A DNA stretch of 64,000 nucleotides from positions 6,687,274 through 6,751,273 of the forward strand of contig OZ038463.1 of assembly GCA_964036295.1 (NCBI GenBank), written 5' to 3'. Source of the stretch: Plumapathes pennacea (lineage: Eukaryota; Cnidaria; Anthozoa; Antipatharia; Myriopathidae). Below, in pieces: positions 44,601 to 56,500 of this stretch. The translations under genes and the position numbers were made by a program. Each line of letters starts with the position of its first letter. Within the stretch, counting starts at the first letter, position 1. Under the pieces are notes generated by a model. That model was not told where the DNA came from, made no database searches, and saw nothing but the letters and a program-made list of their open reading frames with translations.

Positions 44601-47600
44601 AATTTCAAAACAAATTTCATGCCAGCATGGAAGAAAGAGTATGGTTCTGTTGCGTGCCCCATTTGTAGGTCATATCTACTTTATATTTTGGTTTGTTTTG
44701 CTGTGTAATAAAGGTGAAAAATCTTCAAAATGTATCTATACGACGACAACTCTGGGGAGGAGTTCCTTTCACCCCACCTTCTATAGTGGTGGGGGTACTG
44801 TATGACTTGAGCTTGTACGTTTTAGGGTTAATAACAGCCAGAGGATATTATTTACTCCTGCAAGGATCATACACATAAAATAACAATGTACTTAGTACAC
44901 ATAGTCTTTTCTTTTTTTACATTTGCTAAATAATTTATTATTCGGATGAACATTTGAGGACAACGTCTGAGGGTTGAATGAAACACACAGCTTCCAGAAT
45001 ACTCTGGAGAGACATTGATAATGACACATAATGTCTGAGTTTATTGTTCCTTTCTGTTGCAGCACAAGATCTTCAAGGCGATCTGTGGAAAATGGAGGAG
45101 AGGGGGAAGAGAACAGCAAAGATGAGCAAATTCATTTCACCCCACTTATGGTCGTCTTTTTCGTGGTTATGATTATTACAATGCTGCTGCTTTTGTACTA
45201 TTTCTACAAATACTTGGTGTATTTGGTGATTGCCTTGTTCTGCATAGCCTCATGCCATGGACTGTTTGAATGTTTGTATCCAGTTGTTCTTTGGCTTCCT
45301 CTAGGTGAGTGCAGTAATTATGTCATCATGAAAAAGACTCCTGCCTTTTTGATCACAGTCAAATTTTCAATTTCAGACTGTAGACTTAGTACCAATTGAG
45401 TACCAAACTGAAATATTGAGTTGAGTTACTGGTACCTGTGATCTGACCCTCCTCCCCCTGAAGAATGTGATTTGGGGGATTGAAAGGAGGGCCTGATTGA
45501 AGCTTAGGATTACTGAGTTAATCAGTAACACCCATCAGTCATACTTTGCCTTTGACATCAACTATATCCATGTCAGTTTGCTTGCTATGATCATACTGTG
45601 TGACATCAGATGCTACCATATTTTTATGGGCTTTGGCTAACTTATTTGTGATGAGTTGGCTTGAAGTTAGCCTCAACTATTTTATGAAAGAGCATGTACA
45701 GTATGGGTAGCTTAATGACCTGAAGACTTGATATGACTGCATGTGTATGTGGTACACTGCATGACAAGATTCATCATTCCAGTACCAGCCTAGGATAATA
45801 GATTATTCTGCCAGGCTGACATTATTTTCTAACCTCCCTACCCTGGCATAATGGAGCTCATATAGATATTTTTCAGGCTGAGCAGACATAAAATTTCATT
45901 CATCTCTATCTCCAGGTAGTTGTAAGATTCCTCCAAATCCAATTCCATTATTGAAGAAAGAGCCACAAATCAGAGTCATCTTCCTGATCTTGTTTTGTAT
46001 GGGTGTGGCAATATGGTGGGGCATTGAAAGGAATGCAAGGTATGCATTAGTACTACAGTGACTATGTTTGAATGGCTTTTAATTTATTTTAAAGTGAAAA
46101 CTTCTGACAGTACCAAAAACATCCTATAAACATCCAGGCAGTAACTTTTCAACTTTGTCACTCAACAGCTATGCATGGATTCTTCAAGATCTGCTGGGCA
46201 TTGCATTCTGCATTAGTCTTCTTAAGGCCATCAGACTCCCTAGCCTGAAAGTTTGCACTCTGCTGCTGTTCCTGCTTTTGATCTATGACATATTCTTTGT
46301 CTTCATCACTCCTCTTTTTGCGGCCAGCGGCAAGAGTGTTATGGTACAGGTTGCTACAGGTCAGTCAGGTTACAGTATGTTCATACTGTGCTACAGTGTT
46401 GTTGATGTAGATTACGAGGTTTTCCGCTGTAAATTCAAACAATGCAGCCAAAAAGTCTGTACCAGAAAAAGAAGCACTATTTCTGTGATTTATGTCGATT
46501 TTCTAGTTTGACTAATGTAAGATGATCATGTATGAGTAATGCCAAAAATAGTCAAGAAGCATAAGGGAAGATGTGAGTGTTTTTGGTTGCCTTTCTAGCT
46601 CAAAATGTACAATAATATGTGTATTATCATTGCAAAATAGGAGTTTGATAGGAATATTCATCCTCCTGTTTCTTGGAGAGTTTTGTGAATTACCTTTCGG
46701 TGTTATAGCAAAGGATGCCTGGCATCAAGATCTTCATGGAAGTGGTGAGAAAGTCTAAATTACAAATAAATTGTGCTGGTACAGGAAAGTTTTGTTTTAC
46801 CGTGATAATTACTCAAGTTTACAGCGGAAATCCCCTTAACCTTTCACTCTCAAGAGTGATCAACTTCAATTTTCTCTTTCAGTCTCTCACCAGATACAGT
46901 ATGGATAACTTTGCTTTTTATACCTTGCTCATATTACAGCAGATTGAACTATCAATATTCTCACTACATCACTCATATATTTTCCTCTTAAAAGGTTGGG
47001 AGAATATGCATTTTGATCCTGGGAGTGAAAGGGTTAAATATTATGCTAAATGCAGACCAACTGGTGTCCAAATCTCTGGGGGCATACAACAGTAAAGCTG
47101 AGCTGATGTCAAAAAATACGATACACAGAAGATTGCCATGATTATCAATGGCTGTTATATAATATTTGATCTATTTTCATTGATTCTTTCAAAACAGGTG
47201 GTGGAAACAAAGAGCAGTTGCCAATGACTGTGAAAATCCCTCGGCTGACCAAGTCAACATTGTCTGTCTGTGAGAGGCCTTACTCACTTCTGGGATTTGG
47301 AGACATCCTTGTTCCAGGTATTCCTAAACATGTGCATGTGTTTCAATAATTACACACTAAGCAGCTAACTGAACAAGGAGCTGTAGTGCACTGGGAACTC
47401 TGGGTCTGATACGACATGACTAATATGTACTGCATGATGCACTTGCACTGTGTGGAAGACCCTAAAATAATACAGTTGAACCTCACTATTTCGAACTCAG
47501 TTAATTCGAAGTCCCCGTTATTTTGAAGTCGAGCCGAATCTCCTTGGATTTACTTTTTCAGTCATTTACTATTGGCTATTTTGAAACCTCGTTATTTTGA

Positions 47601-49339
47601 ACTTTTTTTCATGTCCCGTGCGACTTCGAAATAGCGGGGTTAGACTGTAGTTATTTTATTATGAAACATCTCTGGTGAGATGAATGAAAACATTGAGTGT
47701 GTCCACTTTTAGGGTTAACCTAATATTATTTATTATTAGCATTATTATTAGCCAGGTGGCTGTACTGAAAGTTACATGTACTGTAGCTTGTCCCTTGTTC
47801 TTCAGGTCTCTATGTTGCTTTCTGTCATTCATTTGATGTAATCACAAACACTCCACGAAAAATATACTACATTGCAACGACAGTGGGTAAGTGTATATTT
47901 GTGATAGTTCTACATGTATACAATAAGGTTAAATACAATGAGGCTATTACATGGGAAGGAGTGCAATACGGTGGAGTATTTTTACGAGTTGGTTCTATTT
48001 TTTCGAACCTGCTTCAGGCGAGAAAAACTAAAACTGACCAGTAAAAATACAGCTGTATTGCACGATTTTTCGTGTATTATATGACAAACAAAGCAGGGTA
48101 AACTTTCTCACGGCGCACAAAATGGAACAAAAAATGATGCGGCCTGTATTTGCACTCGAAAATGTGAAGTCATGTATCAAGGATAAATACTATAAATTGC
48201 ACTCCAGCTGATGGTTGACCTGCATGTACATGTATTGTACCATACTGATGTTAGGGTATTTTCCACTTTCCTAGCATATGGTGTTGGTCTGCTCATCACA
48301 TTCATGGCCTTGTACCTAATGAAGGAGGGCCAACCTGCATTGTTGTACTTGGTACCCTGTACCTTGCTTACAGGATATGCGATTGGTTGGTGGCGGGGAG
48401 AACTAAAGAGCCTATGGGTTGGCCCACATGTATGTACCGTATAATTAACAATTATTCTCCGAAGTGGAGGTGATTAGTGGTGGATATTTACCGAGCCTTT
48501 TTGGCGAGGTAAATATCCACCGCTATTCACCGACACCAAGGCGAATGATTGTTTTAGTATATACCACACAAGTTTAATAGCCAACTCCCAAATAGCTATT
48601 TTATTTCTGACAAAAGTGAGCAAAATTGGGTTCGCACGCCATTTTGTTTTACTGGAAGCCGCCGGGAGGTGAATAGTACTTGATATTCAGAGATTGAGGA
48701 GCCAATCAGAGCGTGCGAAAAGCACTATTCACTTGCGTGGTATATACTAATATAAATTAGTTATCCAAGTAGCATGTGCCTGTATAGGCGGATCTTTGTT
48801 TACATAAATTATTTTCCACAGAAGCAAAGTAAAAATCTGCAAACAGACACATAAGTTGAAAGAAAATGTCAGTAATTAAACAAGAATTTATTGAGAGTTA
48901 CTGTGTGTAGGATACTTTTTGTGAAATGACATTATCAAGACTGCAAAAATTAAGAAGAATGTATGGCTTGGTGGCAAGGGTGATCAAACTTTTGGCCATT
49001 TGAGACCATTATTTAGGGAGAATATCCAAGATAGTACCAGTGTACCTCGCAGATATTCCAACCTGCATAGTTCAAGAGTCATCTGACTCTGGCACAGGCA
49101 GAACATGGATTAGGCTACTCATACACATGGATTTGCAGCCGAAGTTGGTGAAAGCAACTGATTCATGTAAACTTTTTCCCCTCAAGGTATATATTCAGGA
49201 AACTCGAGCGGCATCCATTTTGACAAGATCACCAATGAATGATGAACAGTCAGACGCTGAAGAAGACATTTTCAATAGAACATCTAAGCAATCTGACCCA
49301 GAAACACAGAGGCTTATGGGGGAGGGAAGTCAAGAATAG
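41626..49339 (+). CDS. Signal peptide peptidase-like 2 (SPPL2), intramembrane aspartyl protease
   Basis: Twelve exons close in frame to 544 residues: 41626-41682, 41758-41871, 43189-43371, 43928-43999, 44253-44395, 45063-45304, 45916-46039, 46169-46359, 47198-47317, 47806-47886, 48275-48429 and 49187-49339. The start ATG opens a signal peptide (19 residues in exon 1). Residues about 20-145 form a lumenal protease-associated (PA) domain, then nine membrane helices follow. The catalytic pair is YD (D352, exon 8) and GFGD (D411, exon 9), and PAL is at 463-465. SPPL2 enzymes cleave type II membrane protein stubs inside the membrane of endosomes, lysosomes or the cell surface. The PA domain and signal peptide exclude plain SPP and SPPL3; SPPL2a, 2b and 2c cannot be separated. 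Introns hold MITEs at 46836, 47471 and 48552. A probable poly-A signal follows at 49816. Confidence 0.95.
43858..43887. repeat. (ATTT)n microsatellite
   Basis: About seven ATTT units lie in SPPL2 intron 3, about 40 bases before the exon 4 acceptor. Confidence 0.9.
46836..47037. mobile_element. MITE, TTAA-flanked, in SPPL2 intron 8
   Basis: The ends CCTTTCACTCTCAAG and CTGGGAGTGAAAGGG are inverted, and TTAA abuts both sides (46836-46839 and 47034-47037). The 194-base interior is related to 6414-6617. TTAA duplication suggests piggyBac- or Kolobok-type mobilisation. Confidence 0.75.
47471..47649. mobile_element. pogo/Tigger-type MITE in SPPL2 intron 9
   Basis: The ends CAGTTGAACCTCACTATTTC and CGAAATAGCGGGGTTAGACTG (last 20 bases considered) are inverted, and TA flanks both sides (47471-47472 and 47648-47649). 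Almost the same 175 bases recur in an RdRP intron at 59964-60139. Confidence 0.85.
47955..48066. repeat. Small foldback repeat in SPPL2 intron 10
   Basis: GTGCAATACGGTGGAGTATTTTTAC is mirrored by GTAAAAATACAGCTGTATTGCAC (only the outer parts are quoted by position here: about 47961-47985 and 48042-48064). No target duplication was resolved. Confidence 0.5.
48552..48752. mobile_element. MITE with GTATATACCACACAAG ends in SPPL2 intron 11
   Basis: TTAGTATATACCACACAAGT at the left is mirrored by ACTTGCGTGGTATATACTAA at the right, giving an element of about 200 bases. TA is the likely target duplication, which would place it with Tc1/mariner-type MITEs. Two further inverted stretches with GGTGGATATTTACC lie just left of it, at 48480-48530. 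Confidence 0.65.
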
Positions 49340-49815
49340 AAGTTTAGTCTGGAAAGGTAGAACAGCTGAAATGTTGTAATTGACAACACTGGGAGTTCAC
49401 TTGGTACATGGCTGCAGGTAATTAGTTTTCATATGCTGCATTCACACTACTAAACTGGCGAAAGTGGCAGGAGTGGAGGGGGTGGGGAGGGCAGGGGGGT
49501 GTGACAAGATTTTCTACGAAACTTGTGTAGCAGAGGTGAAATGTTTGGGCCATGACATTTGATTGTACCCCAGCTTCCTGTGGAACATAGCAGGATCCTA
49601 TCTCCTCATGACCACTGCATGCAATTGGAATGGTCAAATGTTTCTGTCACAGAGATTGTACTGTAGCAGGGCTACTCCTAAAACGTAAATTTACTGTACT
49701 GTAATTATAGAAACCAAAAACAAAAAAACTTGTAGAACAATGAATCAAAAGACTAGTACATGTAATTTTATGTTTATCTGTTTGAATGTAAAGTATAAAA
49801 TAATAATTATGTGGG

Positions 49816-49821
49816 AATAAA
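49816..49821 (+). terminator. Candidate polyadenylation signal of SPPL2
   Basis: AATAAA lies 477 bases after the SPPL2 stop codon, in the plausible range for a 3' untranslated region. Confidence 0.5.
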
Positions 49822-50134
49822 AGTCAGTTTGATTACAACTTTGTTAGCAAAAACCAGTTCAAATTATTACCACACATTGAACTGGGGTAAGGTGGAGGTG
49901 CAGAAATTTTATCACATGCAGTTAGGAAATATGAAACAAACACCCTTGGGTTAGCCTGCGCTGCATCCAAACTAAACACCTTTAATTTGGATGCAGGCAT
50001 ACAGTATCTTGAGCTTCAGTTCACTAATATTGATCAGACTTTTACTTTTTCTTCTTTTAATATTACAAAGTTCAATTTGGCACATTTCCTACAAACTGTA
50101 CAGTGCTGACATAAATACACTATAATATAGAAGA

Positions 50135-51930
50135 CTAGCCCTCTTGTTGTATGAAAGGGTTTGCAATTGGTTCCATGCCATCTGATGGGCACACCAGAAT
50201 GACAGAAGTCCCACGACACACCACCAGACCCAACTGCCTGGTCTCATCTGTCAGTTTAAAGGGGTCATCTGGATCTAAGAGGGAAATTATTTTGAACTTG
50301 GTTAACAGTGTGTGAACACTGAGGACTTTAAGAAATGCACTTGCAAGGACAAAGCAAAATAATAATTATAGTAGAACCCCATTACCCCAAACTCGATTAT
50401 CTCAAACTCCCCACTACTGTATCTCGAACAGTATCCGATTTCCCTTCAAAATGAATTTGGTAGTAAATTGCCTTAGTAGTACCCTGCTATCTCAATCCCC
50501 AGCTATCTTGAAGTATTTCTTGCTTCCCTTGAGAGTTCGAGATAGTGGTGTTCAGTTCCATGTATTCTCAACAGTGATTAATGCAAATATTAACCATTTA
50601 GGCATGTTTTGCTGTAGTGTAAGATTGAGTTACAGTAAGAGCATTACGCCAACAAGTTTGGTTGCTCTGACAAAGGGTTAACTTAACATTCTAAACGTCA
50701 GCGTAAAACCGCTTACAATTATACAATATTTGTAGATGCCCCCCTGCTCTGGAGTTCAGATACTTTGCTTATTATTGTTTTTGGAGAGTAACTTGTTTGA
50801 TGTTCAAGATGAACATCGGATACTTTACTTAGTTGACTTGTTGTGCAACTTTGGTTGGTTGTCTTTGTAGTAGACTGATCAACAAGTCTGTGTGTCGTGT
50901 CAAGTCTGTGTGTCATGTGTCTGTAACACACTCTTCCAGGCCACCTCATAAAAAAAACCCAAGGTGACTGTCACATGTGAGTGAAAGAAAGTCTAAATAT
51001 TGACCTCTTACATTTTTTGCCAATGTCAATGCCAAACACTGTTCTTTTGGAAACTAGAAATGAGTTTAGATAATGAATTTGAACTGTCGGGTCACTGGAT
51101 ATTGAGCTTGGCTGCCCCATGTTAAAAAAAAACTAGGATATTTTTATGTCAATCAATGTCGGGTGGTACATGCACTACAGAAAGGTTTGCACTTTGACAC
51201 TGTAAACTGCATTCAAGATGCTCAAAATGGACTTCAAAAAGGAAAAAATGAATGCAAGAAAAAAAAATAGAAAAAACGATGTCACCCATATTTTACGGGG
51301 ATCCAGCTAGTTTTGATTATTTTTGTTGTTGGCGTTGTCTCGTTTGTAAATGAATAATAATTTTTATTCCAAACTAACGAAACTGCCCAGAAAGTTGTTT
51401 TTCTCATCTTTGCTCTATAAGAATACTGTAGGTGAGTAAATCAGAGCGTTAATCCGGTTGGCCAAAGAAACTTGCCCTAAATAATTATGAAGCTTACCTC
51501 TCAGATATTCTGTTGTGTTATCCAGCACAAGATTAAGCAGCGGATCATATCCTTTTAAGACACCCGATGCTGTTAGAAAATGAAACAAATTTATATTAGA
51601 TCTGCCCCTTGACAGAACAAAAAGTCAATCACCCAGGCTAATTATGACGCGTAATTCCTATTATGCACAATCTAGCAACATTGCAGCACTTTATTGTACA
51701 GTACATGCTAAGTATATCATTGCCATGTGACAACTCACAAATCGACTCTCACCTTCTCGCCCGCCCTGAAATTTGACTCGAACAGGCTTGTCGAGGAACT
51801 TTGACAAGTCGAAAATGCTCTCTTTCTTCTTTCTTTCTGTTTGCTATGGAAAGAGTTTATACTTCGTGAGAAAGAGCTATATAAAACGCCAAAGTTAACA
51901 TCTCACACAACACCACAAACTTACCGCCAT
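50135..51930 (-). CDS. LSM7: U6 snRNA-associated Sm-like protein LSm7
   Basis: Four minus-strand exons close in frame to 102 residues: 51930-51925 (only ATG GCG), 51843-51753, 51569-51498 and 50274-50135. The protein carries Sm motif 1 (SIFDLSKFLDKPVRVKFQGG, then GVLKGYDPLLNLVLD) and Sm motif 2 (LGLVVCRGTSVILVCP), and ends with the LSm7-typical NPFIQQ tail. LSm7 is one of seven subunits in both the nuclear LSm2-8 ring, which binds the U6 snRNA 3' end, and the cytoplasmic LSm1-7 ring, which promotes decapping and mRNA decay. Length and exon content match the family. The gene converges with SPPL2, 0.8 kb between the stop codons. The acceptor for exon 2 was chosen at TAG|CAAACAG because the nearer CAG would break the frame. 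Confidence 0.97.
50367..50556. repeat. Degenerate pogo/Tigger-like repeat
   Basis: AGTAGAACCCCATTACCCCA at the left and GAGTTCGAGATAGTGGTGTT at the right are partly inverted, with the CTCGAACT-type internal motifs seen in the 47473 and 59964 elements. It lies in LSM7 intron 3. Confidence 0.45.
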
Positions 51931-52447
51931 CTTGAATACTCTGTCAGCAAAGGATTGTGGGCCTTGCAAAAGATGGCTCTGACCTGATATAGTGCGGGCT
52001 CAGTCATTACGAGCGCCAGTACGCAGGCCGGGCGGTAAATTGGAGGTTATGAATATTCTGAACATGTTGTTCGATATTTATGAACGAACTACTTCGCCTA
52101 AAACCGGGTTGGAGGTCCGCCATCTCGCCAAATGTACTCAGCAAGCTGCCGAGGTCCCTAGAGCCTGCGGACAAGCTCAAGACGTCTAGAATCAGGCTAC
52201 TGTTGAGAAGGCCAGAATCAAGTCTATGGATATAAACAGGTATATGTAATATTTCGCTTTGTTATGGATGGCAATCACCAATCACCCGAGGGGGGAGGGG
52301 GACGGGGGCGGGGGGTAAACGATACTGTCAGCGTTTTTAATTTGAACACTCTAAGCGGTACCAAAACCCGTGCTTTTGACCCCTTAGAGGAAAGACGAGC
52401 ACCCCCCCCCCCCCCCCCCCCCACCCCTCAGATCATGAAGCAGATCT

Positions 52448-52478
<31 letters not shown>

Positions 52479-53549
52479 CGAACTGCTTCACCTAAACCCG
52501 GGTTGGAGGTCTGCCAATATCAGTCAGTGGGAATAGTATAGTAAATATATTGGTGCCTGGCACCTCTTAACAAGGATTTTTTCTGCAAATATTTATCAAT
52601 TTAATCTGAGAAATTTGCATGCAGAGTCGGCATGCATACTTCTGTGCAGTGATTTATGGATATTTTTCCTTGTTGAAAAATGGTTCTGTTGCCATGGATA
52701 TCACACCCTTAACCCTGCAGACTGATCAAATACAAAACCTATAATTCATTGCACATAAATATGGAACTATGCACGGTGATTTTCAGGTCTAGTATCACAC
52801 GGATGGAATGATTTTAGCTGATTTTACCATAGCTAAGCATTTATTCTAAATCAAGTACAAATTTAATTGAATTAAATCAGCACATTGTGAAAGTGTTGAA
52901 ATCAAAATCTTCTTGGCTAATAAAACAATTTGTGTACACAATTGGTCAGCACATTGGAACTGACGTATTTGTTCAGGATGCTGTTCACTAAAACAAGATT
53001 ATACTCTAAACAGTTTTAAACACTACATAGCAGTCAATTTGAATTTTCATGTGCTGCCTTTGGATTTTCTGAAAATGACATGTTTCTTTTTTAACAGAGA
53101 GCTAAGCAAAAAATTGGACCTGTGTTGTCAAGCATTGAAGATAAAATGTGGTTTGCATTCCAGGCACTACTTCTCTCCTTCTGAGTAGACTTCAGGTTAA
53201 CTCAACTAAAAGTGGAAAACTGGCCAGGACAAGTAGTGGCAAGGCCTGCAAAACGGTAAACTAAAAATTATTGTCTTTCTTCGTTCCCTTCTTCTTTTCG
53301 TTCGTTCGTTTGTTCGTTTGTTTTTTTCTTTCTTTCTTTTTTTTTTTCTTTTTTCTTTTGATTAGTTTTTTGTTTGTTTGTTTGTTTTAACACGAAACTT
53401 GAATTTTGGAATTGATCGGCTAAAATTAAGCGGTAAAAGAAAACGAGTTGTTAATCTCGTCAAAACTAGCCTGGAGATAATCCAGGTAAGTTCCATCTGC
53501 TATGTTGCGAGACTATAAAGCAATTGATCACTACCCCGGCAGTTTCTGC
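51931..53549. other. Intergenic region between LSM7 and the RdRP gene
   Basis: No exon was seen. A short direct repeat (CTTCGCCTAAAACCGGGTTG at about 52091 and a close match at about 52486) brackets a poly-C run (about 52400-52422) and a (TA)n run (52452-52478). The piece near 52170 (GACAAGCTCAAGACGTCT) resembles 43033. A T-rich tract with GTTC units is at 53290-53385. Confidence 0.5.
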
Positions 53550-56500
53550 CTAGTCGATGTACGGCAGTAGTTGTTTAGCCGCTGACCACATATCTCGAGC
53601 AACAGAGGACGCAGCATCGGAATCATTTCCATCAAAAGTGGCGAACAGTTGAACTTGACACGAAGGTCTGTCGCTGCTCTGAAACTGACTATTGCGAAAG
53701 TCGTACTTGCGAACATCGCAAACTCGGAGCTGCATATCACGCTCCTCAGCAAAACCCGGAACTCTGTACAGGCGTGTTGTCTCGTGACGGACAAACTGGA
53801 TTGTCCGGTACAGACTTCGATTCACTTCGAGGACGGTTGAATTCTGATGTCGTGTGATGGCCTTCTCCATCATATACTTCTCAAACTTCGGTGAAGCCAG
53901 CACCTTCCTGGTCGCCTCGCTTTCGAGTTCCCTTGGAGAAGAGACAGACAAGCGGAAATCCACGTCACGTGACTTAGACGTGACTGGGCGTGGCGTCTTG
54001 ACGTCGGTCTGAAGCCACGTGACGGGAGGTATTTTCAGTCTGATCAACTCCATCTGGCTGTCGAGTACGAAGCGGATTGTGTTCTTTCCCTCTTTTGCCT
54101 CTACGATGTATTCCTCTTTGCGATCGGACGTTTCTCGGGTCAGCAGCCCTCCAAAAGCCGAGAGCCAACGGTCGCTTGATGGCGAGAGAGGAATGAACTT
54201 GTGAGACATTTGATTTCCACCTCTGTTTTGCGCATTCCTCGCCTGTATCGATCTGTTCTGAGGGTCAGCGCTTGTATCGAGCATCCTTTCCACATTGCCA
54301 ACATTTCTTGATGCCATACCCACTAAACCCAGGGTCGGTACCTTGGCGTAAATGCTCCCGAATTCCACGCGAAACTGCAGTTTCCTCTTTCCATGAACGC
54401 ACGGCAGACACTCGTTTCTCAATCGTGTCATCTGCTCCTCAAATGCCCTCAGAAATTTTCCACCATCTGCATCGATATCATCGACTGAAGGGCTGCTCAA
54501 ATTAATGGCCCAGTCTCCCTTTTTTAGCGGTTTGAACGTCACAGCATCAAGGCTCCCGCTCTGAGACCCAAAAATGAAACGAGGAGCGCCGGTTACCACG
54601 TGGTCGTAGATGTATGACTGACACGTCTTCTCGATCTTCTCTAACTCGTTCTGGACTCTGTACAGCGCCAAGTAATTTCCGAACACTTCAATGGTGTAAC
54701 CAGGTGACTTTTTGACTATACAAACAAAACGTGAATACAAAATAGTGATTATATATTATTATTCTATAGTGGTTAGTAGTAGTAGTAGTTGTTGTTGTGT
54801 AGTGGTGGTAGTATAGTAAGTAAAACTAGTTGTAGTAGTAGTAGCATAAATAGTAGTAGTTAATTATGTGTACCATTACACAACGATGAGCCCCTCTGAT
54901 AAGGTCTATATTTGGTCAAAACCAATGTTTAACGATTGCAACAAAAGAGACGTTTTAATACCTGATCGTATCGAAACACTAGCATCTGTCATCTCCGACA
55001 GCGTGGATCCGACAAACTCCTCTGCAAACCTGACTGCGCCCCAAGTATTTTTGGGCAGCGTGAGTGTCTCTTGGACCTCTTTCAGCTTTTCTGTGTCAGC
55101 GGCCATCAGCAGAATGTCCAGACCTCGGCACTGCGCAATCTCATGAAAGACGTGGAGGGCTGCATCCGAGAAACGCTGAACTTCTTTTTCAGGTAAACTG
55201 GGAAACAGCCGTTCCTCTCGATAGAAGACTGGAAAAAAACATATGATATGTAGTTTTTAAACATTTTTACACAGGCACAATACCCTTCAAGCAAGAGGCG
55301 CAGAGTCTATAAATGTGTGCTTGTAGATTGTGACGTTTAAAACAATTTAAACAATCTTTTTGAAGGCAAAAGTCAGTTGGTTCTCAGTTGTGTGAAAAGA
55401 AACTAAAGACATTTTTCTAAGCTTACAAGATTCCTCGTCACTCAGGTAGTTTGTGAAGTGGAACATATACGAAAATAGTACGGCTGAGAATTTTTAAGTT
55501 TCGTGCAAAAGTGTATATGCACCTTAGTAGGTGACACTTTACCGCCTGACGTAGCTCTTCCCTATTGATCAAACGGCCTTGAGCTAACCTGAAACGAGAA
55601 TGTTGCTAGTCTATTGATAGAGGGACTTTCTTGTAAAACATACCAGTTGGATTCATGACATGTGCAATGTCCATTCCCTCTTGGTCAGCGGTGCTGTAGT
55701 ATTCAAAGAACTTCATCAGAGCAACACCAGGATTAGCGTCATCCTTAAATCCTGTATAGTCCCCTAGTTCCCCCGGCACAAGGACGCTCTCCTGCCAGAT
55801 CCGTTCTGGATGAGTCTCCGGTTGTGTCAGCGGAGTTCCAAGGAGGCTTTCTGCATGCGAACGTATGTCGGGTTGACTGACCTGAAAGATTCACTTACGT
55901 TAAGAGCTGTCTTATTCACATACTGGAAAAGGTAATAGAAGCGCATTTTTAGTCAAGTAAAGAAACAGACAAGAAGTAAAACGTGGAGCAACAAGATTAC
56001 GAGTGAAAGGAAATTGCGTAGTTGTGACGTCAGAATAGAAACATGCCACCCATGTTACATGTCACGTGACGTACTTCATGAATGATCCCCTTCTTCTCAC
56101 AGAACAGCAGGAAGAGCACGGCCAGCTCATCCGCCCCATAATGCCTCCCAGTCAACTTACGCCTGCAGCCCCAGTGTGCGACGATCAGCAGTACGTGCAG
56201 CAGAGAAGGACACCGCTGGACATGGAGACTGATATATGCGCCCTTCAGCATGATGCCGGAATCCGCTGAAATGTGGTACTGCTGCTTCAAAAGGCTCACT
56301 TTTTCAAGGAGGAGGCAGGGAGGAATCGTCTGCAAGTCCGCCCTATTGTAGTGTGTTCTGATGAGACGGCGACAGTCTTCGAGAAACATTCTTTGCTCCT
56401 GTTCTTTTGCACCCCATCTTAGATGCACGTAGAGTTGAATTTGCGTCGGTTTATCGTCTCTCGCGTGGATTCCGGTCAGTGACGCACCACACAAAGACAG

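Noticed and set aside
46715-47095. 126-codon plus-strand frame in SPPL2 intron 8
   Set aside because: It runs through the TTAA-flanked MITE and is not needed by the SPPL2 model, whose exon 8 and exon 9 phases already join.
54019-54505. Plus-strand frames of 61-77 codons opposite RdRP exon 11
   Set aside because: They are antisense shadows of a long coding exon.
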